This document shows, one piece after another, positions 17,073 to 27,485 of a stretch of 64,000 bases of DNA. The stretch lies in the NCBI RefSeq assembly GCF_026619415.1, contig NZ_JAOVZR010000001.1:4386501-4450500 (forward strand), in the 5' to 3' direction. The translations under genes were made by a program, and so were the position numbers. Each line of letters opens with the position of its first letter. Position 1 is the first letter of the stretch. Source of the DNA: Hoeflea algicola (GTDB lineage Bacteria; Pseudomonadota; Alphaproteobacteria; Rhizobiales; Rhizobiaceae). The notes under the pieces are model-generated. The model saw only the letters and a list, made by a program, of their open reading frames with translations, searched no databases and had not been told where the DNA came from.

Positions 17073-19151
17073 ATGAAACAAGCCCACAGCAAGCCCAATG
17101 TCGTCCATATTACCTGGTCAAATCCGCCGGTGAATGCACTGTCACTTGCAACACGCAAGGATATATACGAGGCGGTCGGTGCCGCGCTTGCAGATGACCG
17201 GGTTGACGCTCTGGTGCTGTCGGGTGAGGGCGGACGCTTCAGTGGTGGGGCGGATGTTCGCGAGTTCAATACCGAAGACGCTTCCGCTTTTCCCAGCATC
17301 ATCGATATAGGGCGGCTGCTGGAGGAATCCGAAAAACCGTGCATTGCCGCCATAGAGGGTGTTGCGCTGGGTGGCGGGCTCGAGTTGGCGTTGTTCTGCC
17401 ATGGCAGGGTTGCCTCGGGGCAGGCGCTTCTCGGCTTGCCTGAAGTTAAGTTGGGGGTCATGCCGGGGGCGCAGGGTACGCAGCGTCTGCCGCGGTTGAT
17501 CATGGCCGGCATTGCGTTGGAGATGATGATGGAGGGTCGGTTCATAACCGGCGCAGAGGCTGAACAGCTTGGTCTCGTCGAAGCGGTTACTGAAGGCGAG
17601 CCGGTTACCCGCGCCATGCAATTTGCGGCGGAAATGGTAATTTCGGAAGAGTCGCCACCGCGGGTACAGGACATGCCGGTTCGGTTTAACGGCGAACCGG
17701 AAGCAGAACTGGCAAGGGCTATGGACAAGGCCCGTTCCATGCGCCGTGGTCCCGCTCCGGAGGCAATTGTCACCAGTGTTGCGCGGGCAGCAGGATCTCG
17801 CCCGGATGAAGCAGAAGCTGCCGATACCGCAGCATTTTTCGAACTGGCAGCAACGCCCGAAGCCATAGCTCTGCAGCATCTGTTCTTCGCCGAGCGAAGC
17901 GCGAACCGAATTGAAAGCGTGGCCTCAGGGGCAACGTCCCGGACGATCAAACTTGTCGGTGTGGTTGGCGCCGGTACGATGGGTACCGGAATTGCGATGG
18001 CTTTTGCCAATTCTGGCTTTCGGGTTCATCTGTTTGACGCAAATGCCAACTCGCTCGCAAGGAGTGAGGAGATTCGATCAAAAGCCTATGCATCAGCTCA
18101 ACGCCGCGGCAAGATGGACAACGCGGCCGCGGAAGCGGCGCAAGCCCGCATTGCCACCGTCACTTCGCTTGACGCGATGGCCGATGCCGACCTAATTGTC
18201 GAAGCGGTGATCGAGGACATGGCGGTCAAGAAAACTATCTTTGCCGAGCTCGATACCATGGTTCGCCCCGATGCTGTGCTTGCCACCAACACGTCGTTTT
18301 TGGATGTCGCCGAGATTGCCTCCGTGACAGAAACCCCGGCGCGTGTTCTTGGGATGCACTTCTTCTCACCCGCCCACATCATGCGGCTCGTCGAGGTGAT
18401 CCGCGTGCGGGATACATCGGATGCGGCATTGCTGACCGCCATGGCTGTCGTCAGGAAACTCGGTAAGATTGGTGTGGTTGCGGGCAATTGTGATGGTTTC
18501 ATTGGAAACCGCATGATCGACCAGTACTTTCTGCGCGCCAACGAATTGCTGATGGAGGGGGCGTCACCGCGCCAGGTGGATGATGCCATGCGCGGTTTCG
18601 GATTTGCCATGGGGCCGTTCGAAATGTCTGATATGGCGGGCAATGATGTCGCGTGGCTGAACCGAAAGCGTCATCTGGCTGAGGACAAATCCTACCGGTT
18701 TCCCGAAATCGCCGATGCGGCCGCCGAGCGCGGCTGGTACGGTCAGAAGACGGGCAAGGGGTGGTACATTTATCTCGAAGGCAGCAGGCAAGGTCTGGAT
18801 TCACCGGAACTCCTGGACCTGCTTGATGATGTGCGTGCGCGTGCCGGTATAGAGCCGCGTAACATTGATGCTGAAGAGATTGTTGATCGTTGCATTTACG
18901 CTCTGGTCAATGAAGGCGCGAAAATACTTGAGGAGGGGCACGCCCAGCGTGCTTCCGATATTGATGTCGTCTACGTCCGCGGCTTTGGATTTCCAGACCT
19001 CAAGGGCGGTCCGATGCATCATGCCGAGCGCATGGGCCTGGCCCGCATCGTGGATCGTATCAACGAATTTGCATCGGCCTCCCGGTTTCCCGGTTGGGAG
19101 CCTGCCCCGTTGCTGGTCGAACGCGCCGGGACAACCGGCAGACTAGACTAA
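17073..19151 (+). CDS. Enoyl-CoA hydratase / 3-hydroxyacyl-CoA dehydrogenase fusion (FadJ/FadB-like)
   Basis: This is about 692 residues from ATG 17073, which follows AAGG and matches the usual family start; GTG 17016 (711 residues) is the alternative. The N-terminal crotonase domain has SGEGGRFSGGADVREF and EGVALGGGLELAL (oxyanion-hole region). The central Rossmann domain has GVVGAGTMGTGIAMAF, and the 3HCDH part has GMHFFSPAHIMRLVEV with the catalytic His and GNCDGFIGNRM. The enzyme hydrates enoyl-CoA and oxidises the 3-hydroxyacyl-CoA, two steps of beta-oxidation. Order in the operon fits: ligase, hydratase/dehydrogenase, thiolase-like complex. Confidence 0.93.
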   Translation: MKQAHSKPNVVHITWSNPPVNALSLATRKDIYEAVGAALADDRVDALVLSGEGGRFSGGADVREFNTEDASAFPSIIDIGRLLEESEKPCIAAIEGVALGGGLELALFCHGRVASGQALLGLPEVKLGVMPGAQGTQRLPRLIMAGIALEMMMEGRFITGAEAEQLGLVEAVTEGEPVTRAMQFAAEMVISEESPPRVQDMPVRFNGEPEAELARAMDKARSMRRGPAPEAIVTSVARAAGSRPDEAEAADTAAFFELAATPEAIALQHLFFAERSANRIESVASGATSRTIKLVGVVGAGTMGTGIAMAFANSGFRVHLFDANANSLARSEEIRSKAYASAQRRGKMDNAAAEAAQARIATVTSLDAMADADLIVEAVIEDMAVKKTIFAELDTMVRPDAVLATNTSFLDVAEIASVTETPARVLGMHFFSPAHIMRLVEVIRVRDTSDAALLTAMAVVRKLGKIGVVAGNCDGFIGNRMIDQYFLRANELLMEGASPRQVDDAMRGFGFAMGPFEMSDMAGNDVAWLNRKRHLAEDKSYRFPEIADAAAERGWYGQKTGKGWYIYLEGSRQGLDSPELLDLLDDVRARAGIEPRNIDAEEIVDRCIYALVNEGAKILEEGHAQRASDIDVVYVRGFGFPDLKGGPMHHAERMGLARIVDRINEFASASRFPGWEPAPLLVERAGTTGRLD

Positions 19152-19202
19152 TCCGTATTTACCGGGCGTGGATGGGATCTGCGTCGTTTGGAAGGCATGC
19201 CG

Positions 19203-22200
19203 ATGGAAAATCCAAGGTCGCTATTGATTGCAAACCGTGGCGAGATCGCAATCCGGATCGCCAATGCTGCGGCGTCTCTCGGTTTGCGCAGCGTGGCTGT
19301 CTGCTCCGTTGATGACCAAGAAAACCTGCACTTGCTCAAGGCAGACAAGAGCATTGTCCTGCCCGGTCGCGGCCCGAGCGGTTATCTCGACATGGAGGCA
19401 ATCGTCGCCACGGCAGTGGCCGAGAAATGCGACATGATCCACCCAGGTTATGGCTTTTTAAGCGAAAATGCCGACTTTGCGCGGCTTTGCGAACAGTACG
19501 GCATTGCTTTTGTGGGCCCGTCCTCCGAGGTCCTGCAACTTTTCGGAGATAAGGTGGCAGCCCGAAACCTCGCGATTTCGCTTGATGTCCAGGTTCCGCG
19601 TGGAACTGTCGGTGAGACGACCCTGGAAGAAGCTCAAGCTTTCTTTGCTTCCTTGGGTGAGGGCGGAGTGGCGATGATCAAGGCTGTCGCGGGGGGGCGG
19701 GCGAGGCATGCGAGTTGTTCGGTCGGCTTCGGAATTGCCCGAAGCCTATGAACGGTGCCGCTCGGAGGCCTCTGCAGCGTTCGGAAATGACGTCGTCTAT
19801 ATGGAGGAATTCATCGTTTCGGCGCGGCATGTTGAGGTCCAGGTGCTTGGCGACGGCGAGGGTAATGCGATCCATTTCTGGGACCGGGAATGCAGCTTGC
19901 AGCGCCGTCACCAGAAGCTTGTCGAGATCGCGCCTTCATTGGTGGTCGAGCCGCAATTGCGGCAAGGCATTCTTGATGCCGCGCTGCGCATGGCGCGGCA
20001 AACACGGTATCGTGGACTGGCCACTTTTGAATTCCTGGTCGAGGCTGATCATCAACCGGCACGGTTTCATTTTATGGAAGCCAATCCCCGGATCCAGGTC
20101 GAACATACGGTGACCGAGGAAGTTACCGGATACGATCTGGTCGAAGCCCAACTGAAAGTTGCGATGGGTGCGACCCTCGATGATCTTGGCCTTGTTCAGG
20201 AGCAGATTGCATCGCCGAAAGGCTACGCGGTGCAGTTGCGCATCAATATGGAGGAATTGCAGGCGGATGGATCCGTGTTGCCGAGCGGCGGGGTGCTCCA
20301 CGCATTCGATCTCCCTTCAGGTCCGGGCATTCGTGTCGACAGCTTCGGCTACACCGGATATCGCACCAATCCCTCCTTCGATCTCGCTGCTGGCAAAAAT
20401 CATTGTGCGCTCCCGTTCGGGAGATTTTTCGGAGGCAATTGCAAAGGCCGATCGTGCCTTGGGCGACACCCGAATCGAAGGCGTGAAGACCAACACCGGC
20501 TTTTTGCGTTGCCTGCTGGCGCAGCCGGAGGTTCGCGCCGGAGAATTTGATACGCGATTCATCGAGATGCACATGGGCGACATCCTGGCGGCGGACATCG
20601 CCGATACCCGGCGGCCGGCGGTGCTTGACGTTGGAACAGATGGCTTGACGTCAACGAAACCACAGGAGGTGCCGGTTGATCTTGCTCCTGACGCGATCGC
20701 CGTGAGCGCGCCGATGCAAGGTCTGATCGTCCGGATGGATGTTGCCGTGGGTGACATGATTGCAGCCGGATCGCAGGTTGCCATCATTGAGGCCATGAAA
20801 ATGGAGATGCCTGTGCTAGCGCCTTTTGCCGGTCGCGTCTCACATATCGGGTGCAGCGTAGGTTGCACCGTCGATCTAGCTGCTGCGCTCGCCTATCTTG
20901 AACCCGGTGACGACCTCACGGCAGATGCCGGCGATGTCATTGTCAGTGATCCCAAGGCGATCCGCCCCGAACTTGCGGAACTACGCGTGCGGCGAGAAGG
21001 ATTGCTTGATAGGGCTCGCCCGGAGGCCGTGGAGCGTCGTCGCCGTATTGGCAAGCGCATGATACGCGAAAACCTCGCGGATTTTTTTGATGGTGGTCAG
21101 TTCGAGGAATATGGCAGCCTGACATACGCGGCGCAGAAGTCGCGGCGCAGTGTTGAGGAATTGCTGCGGATCAGCCCGGCCGACGGCTTGATTGCAGCTG
21201 TTGGTCATGTCAATGGCGATGCTTTCGGTAAAGATGCAAGCCGCTGCATGGCGCTCGCCTATGACTACACGGTGCTTGCCGGAACGCAGGGCATCAATTC
21301 CCATCACAAGAAGGATCGCATGCTGCAGTTGGCTGAGCAGTGGCGCATTCCGGTGATGTTGTTTGCCGAAGGTGGTGGTGGTCGCCCTGGCGATACGGAC
21401 TACACTGGGGTCAGTGGTCTGGATTCCATGACATTTCGACGTCTGGCCAAACTTAACGGACTGGTGCCGCTGGTTGGTCTCGTGACTGGCCGTTGCTTTG
21501 CCGGAAACGCCGCGCTGCTTGGGTGCTGCGATGTCATCATCGCCACGCGTGACGCCAACATCGGCATGGCCGGCCCGGCAATGATCGAGGGCGGGGGACT
21601 CGGAGTCTTCAAACCCGAGGAGGTTGGGCCCACAACGGTTCAGGAGCCGAATGGGGTTATCGATCTGCTGGTCGAGGACGAGGCAGAAGCGGTTGCCGCC
21701 GGGCGTCGTTATCTTGGCTACTTCCAGGGTGACCTGGCCGAGTGGGAGGTCCCGGACCAAGATGCGCTTCGGCAGGCTGTGCCAGCAAATCGGCTCCGTG
21801 CCTATGAAGTGCGCACGGTGATCGAGTTGCTGGCTGATACCGGAACAACAATGGAATTGCGACACGGTTTTGCGCCGAGCCTCGTGACAGCGCTGATCCG
21901 AATCGAAGGGCGGGCCATTGGCGTGATTGCCAACAACTCCCTTGCCCTTGGCGGAGCGATCGACGGCGATTGCGCCGACAAGGCAACCCGGTTCATGCAG
22001 TTGTGCGAAGCCTTTGGACTTCCGATTCTGACCCTCTGCGACACGCCGGGATTCATGGTCGGCCCGAAGGCCGAGGAAAAGGCGCTTGTCCGCCATGTTT
22101 CGCGCATGTTCATCACTGCGGCTGGCCTGACCGTGCCGATGGTGACAGTCGTGCTCCGCAAAGCCTATGGCCTTGGAGCGATGGCGATGGCGGGCGGTAG

Positions 22201-22516
22201 TTTTCATGCCCCGGCAGCATCGCTGTCGTGGCCAACGGGTGAGTTTGGCGGGATGGGGATTGAGGGGGCGGTCCGGCTGGCCTATCGCGCTGATCTTGCC
22301 GCTGCCGCGGAAGGCGTGGAACGGGACAGCCTGTTCCGCACGCTCGTCGATCAGATGTACCAGAAGGGCAAGGCGCTCAATGTCGCCAGTACGCTTGAAA
22401 TCGATGATGTCATCGACCCGGCAGAAACACGCGCCCGGATCAGCGCGACCTTCCGGGCGGTGGGGCGCCGTGAGGGCACGGTTGGTTCTCCGGCTACACG
22501 CATTGATACCTGGTGA
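19203..22516 (+). pseudogene. One-chain biotin-dependent acyl-CoA carboxylase (BC-BCCP-CT), two frameshifts
   Basis: The product would be about 1,100 residues: biotin carboxylase (RSLLIANRGEIAIRIAN, HPGYGFLSENADF, EANPRIQVEHTVTEE), biotin carrier (EAMKMEMP near 20790-20815 with the biotinylated Lys) and carboxyltransferase (HHKKDRMLQLAEQ, GSFHAPAASLSW). The frame breaks twice. One break is in the G run at 19691-19697, inside the glycine-rich ATP-grasp loop (expected AGGGGRGMRVV). The other is near 20383, where one extra base splits FDSLLAKIIV. Each amounts to +1 (or -2). The start ATG 19203 follows GGAAGG. It is either a recent pseudogene or carries sequencing errors; the remaining sequence shows no decay. 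Substrate (acetyl-, propionyl- or longer acyl-CoA) cannot be assigned. Confidence 0.85.
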
Positions 22517-22550
22517 GTAATGCCTGCGGTTTGATTTCATCAATAGGTTC

Positions 22551-22576
22551 ATCAGATGAAACAAGCGTCGTCTGAT
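22551..22576. promoter_or_regulatory. Inverted-repeat operator upstream of TRAP operon
   Basis: ATCAGATGA (22551-22559) and TCGTCTGAT (22568-22576) form an inverted repeat with 8 of 9 matching positions and an 8-base spacer, 88 bases before the TRAP binding-protein start. The sequence resembles GntR/FadR-type sites found before many TRAP operons. The regulator is not in the window. Confidence 0.45.
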
Positions 22577-22663
22577 AACTTTTGCCTTGCCTGGCTGCAA
22601 GGATTGTGCTTACTTATTTTCCGATGAGGAGCCCGCAGAATGCGGCCAGGGAGGAAATGCTGA

Positions 22664-23788
22664 ATGCTTAGAAATCTGAGGAAAATTGCGCTTGGCTGTA
22701 CCGCTGCAGTGCTCGTGACTGGGTGGGCGCAGGCAGAAACCCTGCGTTTTGCCATCGGTGTACCGGAAAACTTCACCGTCGTGTCCGCGATGAAATATTT
22801 TGCCGAGACAATACCGCAGCGTACTGACGGCAAGGTGGACGCGAAGCTGTTCACCGGCTCCTCGCTGCTCAATTTCACCGAAACCTTGTCGGGCGTCCGA
22901 GATGGTATTGCCGATATGGGTTACGTTGTGGCTGCATATCACCGCGCAGAGCTCAAGGAATCCAACCTCATTGGTGATCTGGGTATGCTCGGTTCGAACC
23001 TCGTGGTGATGGCTGGCGCGGCGAGTGAATATTGTTTCTCGGATGCCGAATGCGCCGCTGAGTACGTCAATCAGGGACAGGTCTTTCTCGGCTTTGGATC
23101 GACTCCGCCCTATCGTCTGATTTCAACGTCGCCGCTCAAGTCTCTCGCCGACATCAAGGGCAAGCGGATTCGCAGTTTTTCGGCGTATGGCCGCTGGGTG
23201 GAAGCTTTGGATGGGGTTCAGGTGAACCTGCCGGCGGGCGATATTTACCAGGGTTTCTCGCAGGGGACGATCGACGTCAACATGCATCCCTATGAGGCAT
23301 TGGTGACATTAAGCCTGAAGGACGTAGCCAAATATGTGACGGATTTGCCGCTCGGTACGTTCTACATCAACGCCTTGTTTGATACCAATCTCGATCTTTG
23401 GCGCGAATGGGATGCCGAGACGCGCATCGCGGTGATGGATACGGCTGTCGAGGGGATTGGCCGCGCAGCGGCGGCTACCTATGCTGAGGATCTTGCATTT
23501 GCTGATGGCGGCGTTGCCGAACTGGGAGTCGAGGTTGTTCAGCCCGACCAGGAAGTCATCGACGCGACCAAGGCATTCGTGGACAAGGATGTGCCCGCCA
23601 TAGCTGCGCTGAACGAAACTACGTTCGGGGTGATCGATGCGGCGTCGAAGATCGAGCGTTTTCGTGAACTGGTAACCAAGTGGGAAGGGCTGGTGGACAA
23701 AATCGACCCATCTAACGCTGACCAAGTTGCCGATCTCTATCGTGAGAACGTCTTCGGCAGCATCGATAAGTCGACCTACGGCATGTGA
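22664..23788 (+). CDS. TRAP transporter substrate-binding protein (DctP family)
   Basis: A 374-residue periplasmic protein with a Sec signal (MLRNLRKIALGCTAAVLVTG, ending ...WAQA at about residue 25). The DctP family pattern follows: LRFAIGVPENFTVVSAMKYF and, near residue 160, SPLKSLADIKGKRIRSFS and the ligand-contact region FSAYGRWVEALDGV. RBS-like GGGAGG lies before ATG 22664. It is the first gene of a P-Q-M operon. DctP proteins usually bind carboxylates, in line with the CoA-ligase cluster just upstream. Confidence 0.92.
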   Translation: MLRNLRKIALGCTAAVLVTGWAQAETLRFAIGVPENFTVVSAMKYFAETIPQRTDGKVDAKLFTGSSLLNFTETLSGVRDGIADMGYVVAAYHRAELKESNLIGDLGMLGSNLVVMAGAASEYCFSDAECAAEYVNQGQVFLGFGSTPPYRLISTSPLKSLADIKGKRIRSFSAYGRWVEALDGVQVNLPAGDIYQGFSQGTIDVNMHPYEALVTLSLKDVAKYVTDLPLGTFYINALFDTNLDLWREWDAETRIAVMDTAVEGIGRAAAATYAEDLAFADGGVAELGVEVVQPDQEVIDATKAFVDKDVPAIAALNETTFGVIDAASKIERFRELVTKWEGLVDKIDPSNADQVADLYRENVFGSIDKSTYGM

Positions 23789-23798
23789 TTGCACGGTT

Positions 23799-23826
23799 TC
23801 GGCGAGCCTATTTAATGGCTCGCCGA
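23799..23826 (+). other. Strong hairpin covering the dctQ start
   Basis: TCGGCGAGCC and GGCTCGCCGA form a perfect 10-bp stem closed by the 8-base loop TATTTAAT. The ATG at 23815 lies at the loop/stem border. The hairpin follows the DctP-type stop by ten bases. It probably limits translation of the membrane genes relative to the binding protein or stabilises the dctP mRNA. Function is inferred. Confidence 0.55.
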
Positions 23827-24423
23827 CGACCTGTAGAAAAAGGCCAACCGCATGTCAGGTTCCCAAACACTTTTTTCAGGGCAGGTCGCCTGCTTTCCCG
23901 CACTCTGGATGCCACCCAAGTCATTGCCGCAATCCTTGTTATCGCGATGATGCTGCATGTGGTCTTTGACGTCATTCTGAAATATTCGATCTCTAACGGC
24001 TTTCCCGCGACGGTCGAGATAGTTTCCAATTATTATCTGGTGGGGTTGGCGTTCTTGCCGCTTGCGCTGGCCGAAAAGCAAAATGCTCAGATCTCAGTGG
24101 AGGTGGTGACCTCGATCCTGCCCCTGTCGATCCAGCGCGGGCTGCTGATTGTGGCCTGGATCCTCTCGATTATTACTTTCGCGGTGCTGGCGCATCAGAC
24201 ATTTTTAGATGCCGTTGAAAAGCAACGTATCGGCGCATTCATCTTCAGCCAGGGCGTGCGGCTTTTCGTCTGGCCTTGCTATTATTTCCTGCCCATTGGT
24301 TTCGGTCTGATGGTGCTTACGCTGGCGTATAGGATCCTTGCTCTCTTCCGTCCACAGCATGATGGATTGGGTGCGGACTACCCGCTCGATACAGATGCTG
24401 TCCCTGCGAGTTATCATGACTGA
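23815..24423 (+). CDS. TRAP transporter small permease (DctQ family)
   Basis: About 202 residues from ATG 23815. GTG 23785, which overlaps the DctP stop as GTGA, would add ten residues and cannot be excluded. Four membrane segments are visible: AAILVIAMMLHVVFDVILK, the YYLVGLAFLPLALAE region, a segment near IQRGLLIVAWILSIITFAVL, and a last one starting WPCYYFLPIGFGLMVLTLAY. This is the standard DctQ layout. It forms the membrane unit with the large permease, whose start overlaps its stop by eight bases. Confidence 0.9.
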   Translation: MARRRPVEKGQPHVRFPNTFFRAGRLLSRTLDATQVIAAILVIAMMLHVVFDVILKYSISNGFPATVEIVSNYYLVGLAFLPLALAEKQNAQISVEVVTSILPLSIQRGLLIVAWILSIITFAVLAHQTFLDAVEKQRIGAFIFSQGVRLFVWPCYYFLPIGFGLMVLTLAYRILALFRPQHDGLGADYPLDTDAVPASYHD

Positions 24424-25726
24424 CCTAATGATCGGGTTTTCCGGTGTGGCGGTGGCAGTCCTGCTCATTCTTGCCCGTATTCCGATCGCGGTTGCACTGA
24501 CATCAGTTTCGTTTGTCGGAATCCTGATCCTGCTGGGCGAGCGAGCTGCTTACGGTATCCTGTCCGCAGTGGTCTACGATTTTGTGGCGAACTGGACCTT
24601 AACCTCCATCCCGATGTTCCTGCTGATGGGGTTTGTCTGCTTCCATGCCGGTTTGACCCGCGGATTGTTCAACACCTGCAGGGTCTGGCTGTCGGGGTTG
24701 CCCGGTGGTCTGGCCATAACTTCGGTCGTGGGAGCCGCCGGCTTTGCCACCGTAACTGGTTCGTCTGTTGCCACTGCAGCCGCCATGGGCAGGATTGCGG
24801 TGCCGGAAATGTTGCGTTTGGGCTACAAACCCGAACTTGCCACCGGCTGCATCGCAGCCGCGGGCACCATCGGAGCCCTGATCCCGCCAAGCATCCTTCT
24901 CATTCTTTTTGGCGTATTCACCCAGACGCCCGTCAGCCTTCTATTTCTTGGTGGCGTCGGGGCCGGCCTATTGACGACGATCGCATATATCGCGGTCATT
25001 CTGCTGCGGGTGAAACTGAACCCGTCGCTGGCGCCCAGGTCGACCGTACCGATCAGCCGTGAAGAGCGGCGACAGGCAATGCGTGAAACCTGGCCGACGC
25101 TATTGCTGATCGCGATCGCTTTCGGCGGCCTGTTTAGCGGTATCTTCACGGCCACCGAAGCCGGTGCTGTCGGTGCCTTTGCTTCTTTCATCGTCGCGGC
25201 ACTCAACCGAAGTCTGAACCGGAGCGTCGTGTGGAATTCAATCGTTGAAACCACGGTGACGACGGCAAGTATTTTTGTCATCACCATTGGCGCCAATCTT
25301 CTCACCCGTTTTCTGTCGCTAAGTGATGTTGCCACGGTCCTGTCGAAAACGATCGCCGGGTTTGGTGCCGAGCCATGGATGCTGGCAATCGGCCTGACCT
25401 GCCTGTACATGGTACTTGGTCTCATTCTGGAGCCTATCGGCGCAATGCTGCTCACCTTGCCGGTCGTTTTGCCGGTGATGGAAGCATCGGATGCAAGCTT
25501 CATCTGGTATGGGGTCCTCATCGTTAAGCTGCTGGAAATGGGCATGATCACCCCCCCGGTGGGGTTGAACGTCTTCGTCGTCAAAAGTGTCGTCGGCAAC
25601 CAGGTTTCCACCACACAAATATTCCGCGGAATATGGTGGTTCCTTATGATTGATTTCGTTGTTGTTGGCTTGATGATTGCGTTTCCCGGCTTGGTAACAG
25701 GGCTTCCCAACCTGATTGGCAATTGA
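24416..25726 (+). CDS. TRAP transporter large permease (DctM family)
   Basis: A 436-residue inner-membrane protein with about a dozen hydrophobic segments. The early part has SIPMFLLMGFVCFHAGLTRG, the middle ATVTGSSVATAAAMGRIAVP and AAGTIGALIPPSILLILFG, and the late part MITPPVGLNVFVVKSV. All are diagnostic of DctM proteins, which catalyse sodium-driven uptake. ATG 24416 overlaps the DctQ stop. The gene ends 40 bases before the left end of an IS21 element, so the operon itself is intact. Confidence 0.93.
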   Translation: MTDLMIGFSGVAVAVLLILARIPIAVALTSVSFVGILILLGERAAYGILSAVVYDFVANWTLTSIPMFLLMGFVCFHAGLTRGLFNTCRVWLSGLPGGLAITSVVGAAGFATVTGSSVATAAAMGRIAVPEMLRLGYKPELATGCIAAAGTIGALIPPSILLILFGVFTQTPVSLLFLGGVGAGLLTTIAYIAVILLRVKLNPSLAPRSTVPISREERRQAMRETWPTLLLIAIAFGGLFSGIFTATEAGAVGAFASFIVAALNRSLNRSVVWNSIVETTVTTASIFVITIGANLLTRFLSLSDVATVLSKTIAGFGAEPWMLAIGLTCLYMVLGLILEPIGAMLLTLPVVLPVMEASDASFIWYGVLIVKLLEMGMITPPVGLNVFVVKSVVGNQVSTTQIFRGIWWFLMIDFVVVGLMIAFPGLVTGLPNLIGN

Positions 25727-25943
25727 CCAGAGAGACAGCTGCGGGCCGGTCGGGATCTCTCCATGTGCGTATTCCGGGGCGATCCGGCCACTGATTCCGA
25801 TAGCATCCGGCCACCCATTCCGATTTGATCCGGCCGGGGATTCCGGGGCATCCGGCCACCCCCATTTCAACCCAGTTTAGGCTGCTGCGAGGCGATCTGT
25901 AACAGGGCTACTGTTCCGTTCCTTTGGATGGAGAGAGCCCTTT

Positions 25944-27473
25944 ATGAAGAGATTGCCTATGCGGAAGATAAGGGAAGCCCTGCGGCTTCGGGCGGATGGA
26001 TTTTCAGGCCGCCAGGTGGCGCAAAGCCTGTGCGTGGCCCGTGCGACGATTTCGGAATATTTTCGGCGCGCTGATCTGGAAGGTTTGAGCTGGCCTCTGT
26101 CTGCTGATCTGTCGGACGCCGACCTTGAGAACCGCCTGTTTCCCGTTTGCCCCGGCGATGTCCGTCGCGCGGTTCCTCAGCCTGTCTGGGCGCATGTGCA
26201 TGCCGAGTTGCGGCGCAAGGGCGTGACGCTGTCGCTGCTGTGGGAGGAGTATCGCGGGGTTCATCACGATGGATACGGCTATAGCCGATACTGTGAGCTC
26301 TACACCCGCTGGGAAGGCAAGCTGTCTCCGGTGATGCGTCAGCGTCATCCTGCAGGCGAGCGGCTGTTTGTCGATTACGCGGGCCCGACAGTTGATGTTG
26401 TCTGCCCCAAAACGGGAGAGGTGCGCACCGCACAAATCTTTGTCGCGACGCTGGGAGCGTCCAATTACACCTATGTCGAAGCCAGCTGGACACAGGGCCT
26501 GCCGGACTGGGTATCCAGCCATGTGCGTGCCTTTGAGTTCTTCGGTGGCGTGCCTGCGCAGCTGGTTCCAGACAATCTCAAGGCAGGCGTCACCAAGGCC
26601 TGTTTTTATGATCCTGAGATCAATCGCACCTATGGTGATATGGCGGCACATTACGATACCGCCATCGTTCCGGCGCGGCCTGGAAAGCCGAAAGACAAGG
26701 CAAAGGTGGAAGGCGCTGTTTTGCTGGCCGAGCGCTGGATTTTGGCGCGGCTGCGCAACCAGCACTTTTTTGGCCTTGATGAGGTGAACGCTGCCATCCG
26801 GCCATTGCTGGATCAGCTCAACGGCAAAGTCAGTCGCCATCTTGGTGCAAGCCGCCGCGATCTGTTTGAACGCCTGGATCGGCCCGCTCTGAAGCCCTTG
26901 TCTATGGAGGCCTATGTTTATGCCGAATGGAAGCAGTGCCGCGCGGGCCTCGATTACCATGTCGATATTGGCCGCCATTATTACTCGGTGCCGCATCAGT
27001 TGCTGAAGCAAAAACTATGGGCAAGGATCACCGCACGCACCGTAGAGGTATACTTTAATGGGCAACGCGTTGCCTCTCACGCCAGAACCTCGGGCAATCG
27101 CCAGCACTCCACGATCCGCGATCACATGCCCGCCCATCATCGCTTCCGCGAGGATTGGACGCCACAGCGTATCCGCGGGCAAGCTGTGCGCATCGGCCCA
27201 AATGTTGAGGTCTTTGTCGATGTGATCATGCGCCAGCGCAAACATCCCGAACAAGGATACAGAACGTGCCTCGGTGTTTTACGGCTGGCCAAGACCTTCG
27301 GGCGGGAGCGCCTGGATGCCGCCTGTTTGCGTGCGCTTGAGATCAACGCCCACTCCTACACATCCCTGCATTCCATTCTGAAGAATGGTTTGGACCGTCA
27401 GCGCCGCGAACCCACCACGGACGGCCCTGCGATCACTCACCCCAATATCCGTGGTGCGGATTACTTCCATTGA
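25944..27473 (+). CDS. istA: IS21-family transposase IstA
   Basis: A 509-residue DDE transposase. The N-terminal helix-turn-helix (EALRLRADGFSGRQVAQSLC) is near residue 10. The rve domain starts at RLFVDYAGPTVDVVC (first Asp, about residue 148), has the second Asp in VPDNLKAGVTKA and the Glu in KPKDKAKVEGAVLLAERW. ATG 25944 is preceded by GGAGAGAG. It is followed after 12 bases by istB. No truncation or frameshift is seen. Confidence 0.94.
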   Translation: MKRLPMRKIREALRLRADGFSGRQVAQSLCVARATISEYFRRADLEGLSWPLSADLSDADLENRLFPVCPGDVRRAVPQPVWAHVHAELRRKGVTLSLLWEEYRGVHHDGYGYSRYCELYTRWEGKLSPVMRQRHPAGERLFVDYAGPTVDVVCPKTGEVRTAQIFVATLGASNYTYVEASWTQGLPDWVSSHVRAFEFFGGVPAQLVPDNLKAGVTKACFYDPEINRTYGDMAAHYDTAIVPARPGKPKDKAKVEGAVLLAERWILARLRNQHFFGLDEVNAAIRPLLDQLNGKVSRHLGASRRDLFERLDRPALKPLSMEAYVYAEWKQCRAGLDYHVDIGRHYYSVPHQLLKQKLWARITARTVEVYFNGQRVASHARTSGNRQHSTIRDHMPAHHRFREDWTPQRIRGQAVRIGPNVEVFVDVIMRQRKHPEQGYRTCLGVLRLAKTFGRERLDAACLRALEINAHSYTSLHSILKNGLDRQRREPTTDGPAITHPNIRGADYFH

Positions 27474-27485
27474 AGAGGATAGAGA

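Noticed and set aside
19188..22516. Programmed ribosomal frameshifting in the carboxylase
   Set aside because: There is no slippery heptamer plus structure at either site, and two separate shifts in an essential domain would be unprecedented for this enzyme.
20981..22600. 539-residue minus-strand frame opposite the carboxylase
   Set aside because: It is a long antisense shadow of a clear carboxyltransferase coding sequence in high-GC DNA.
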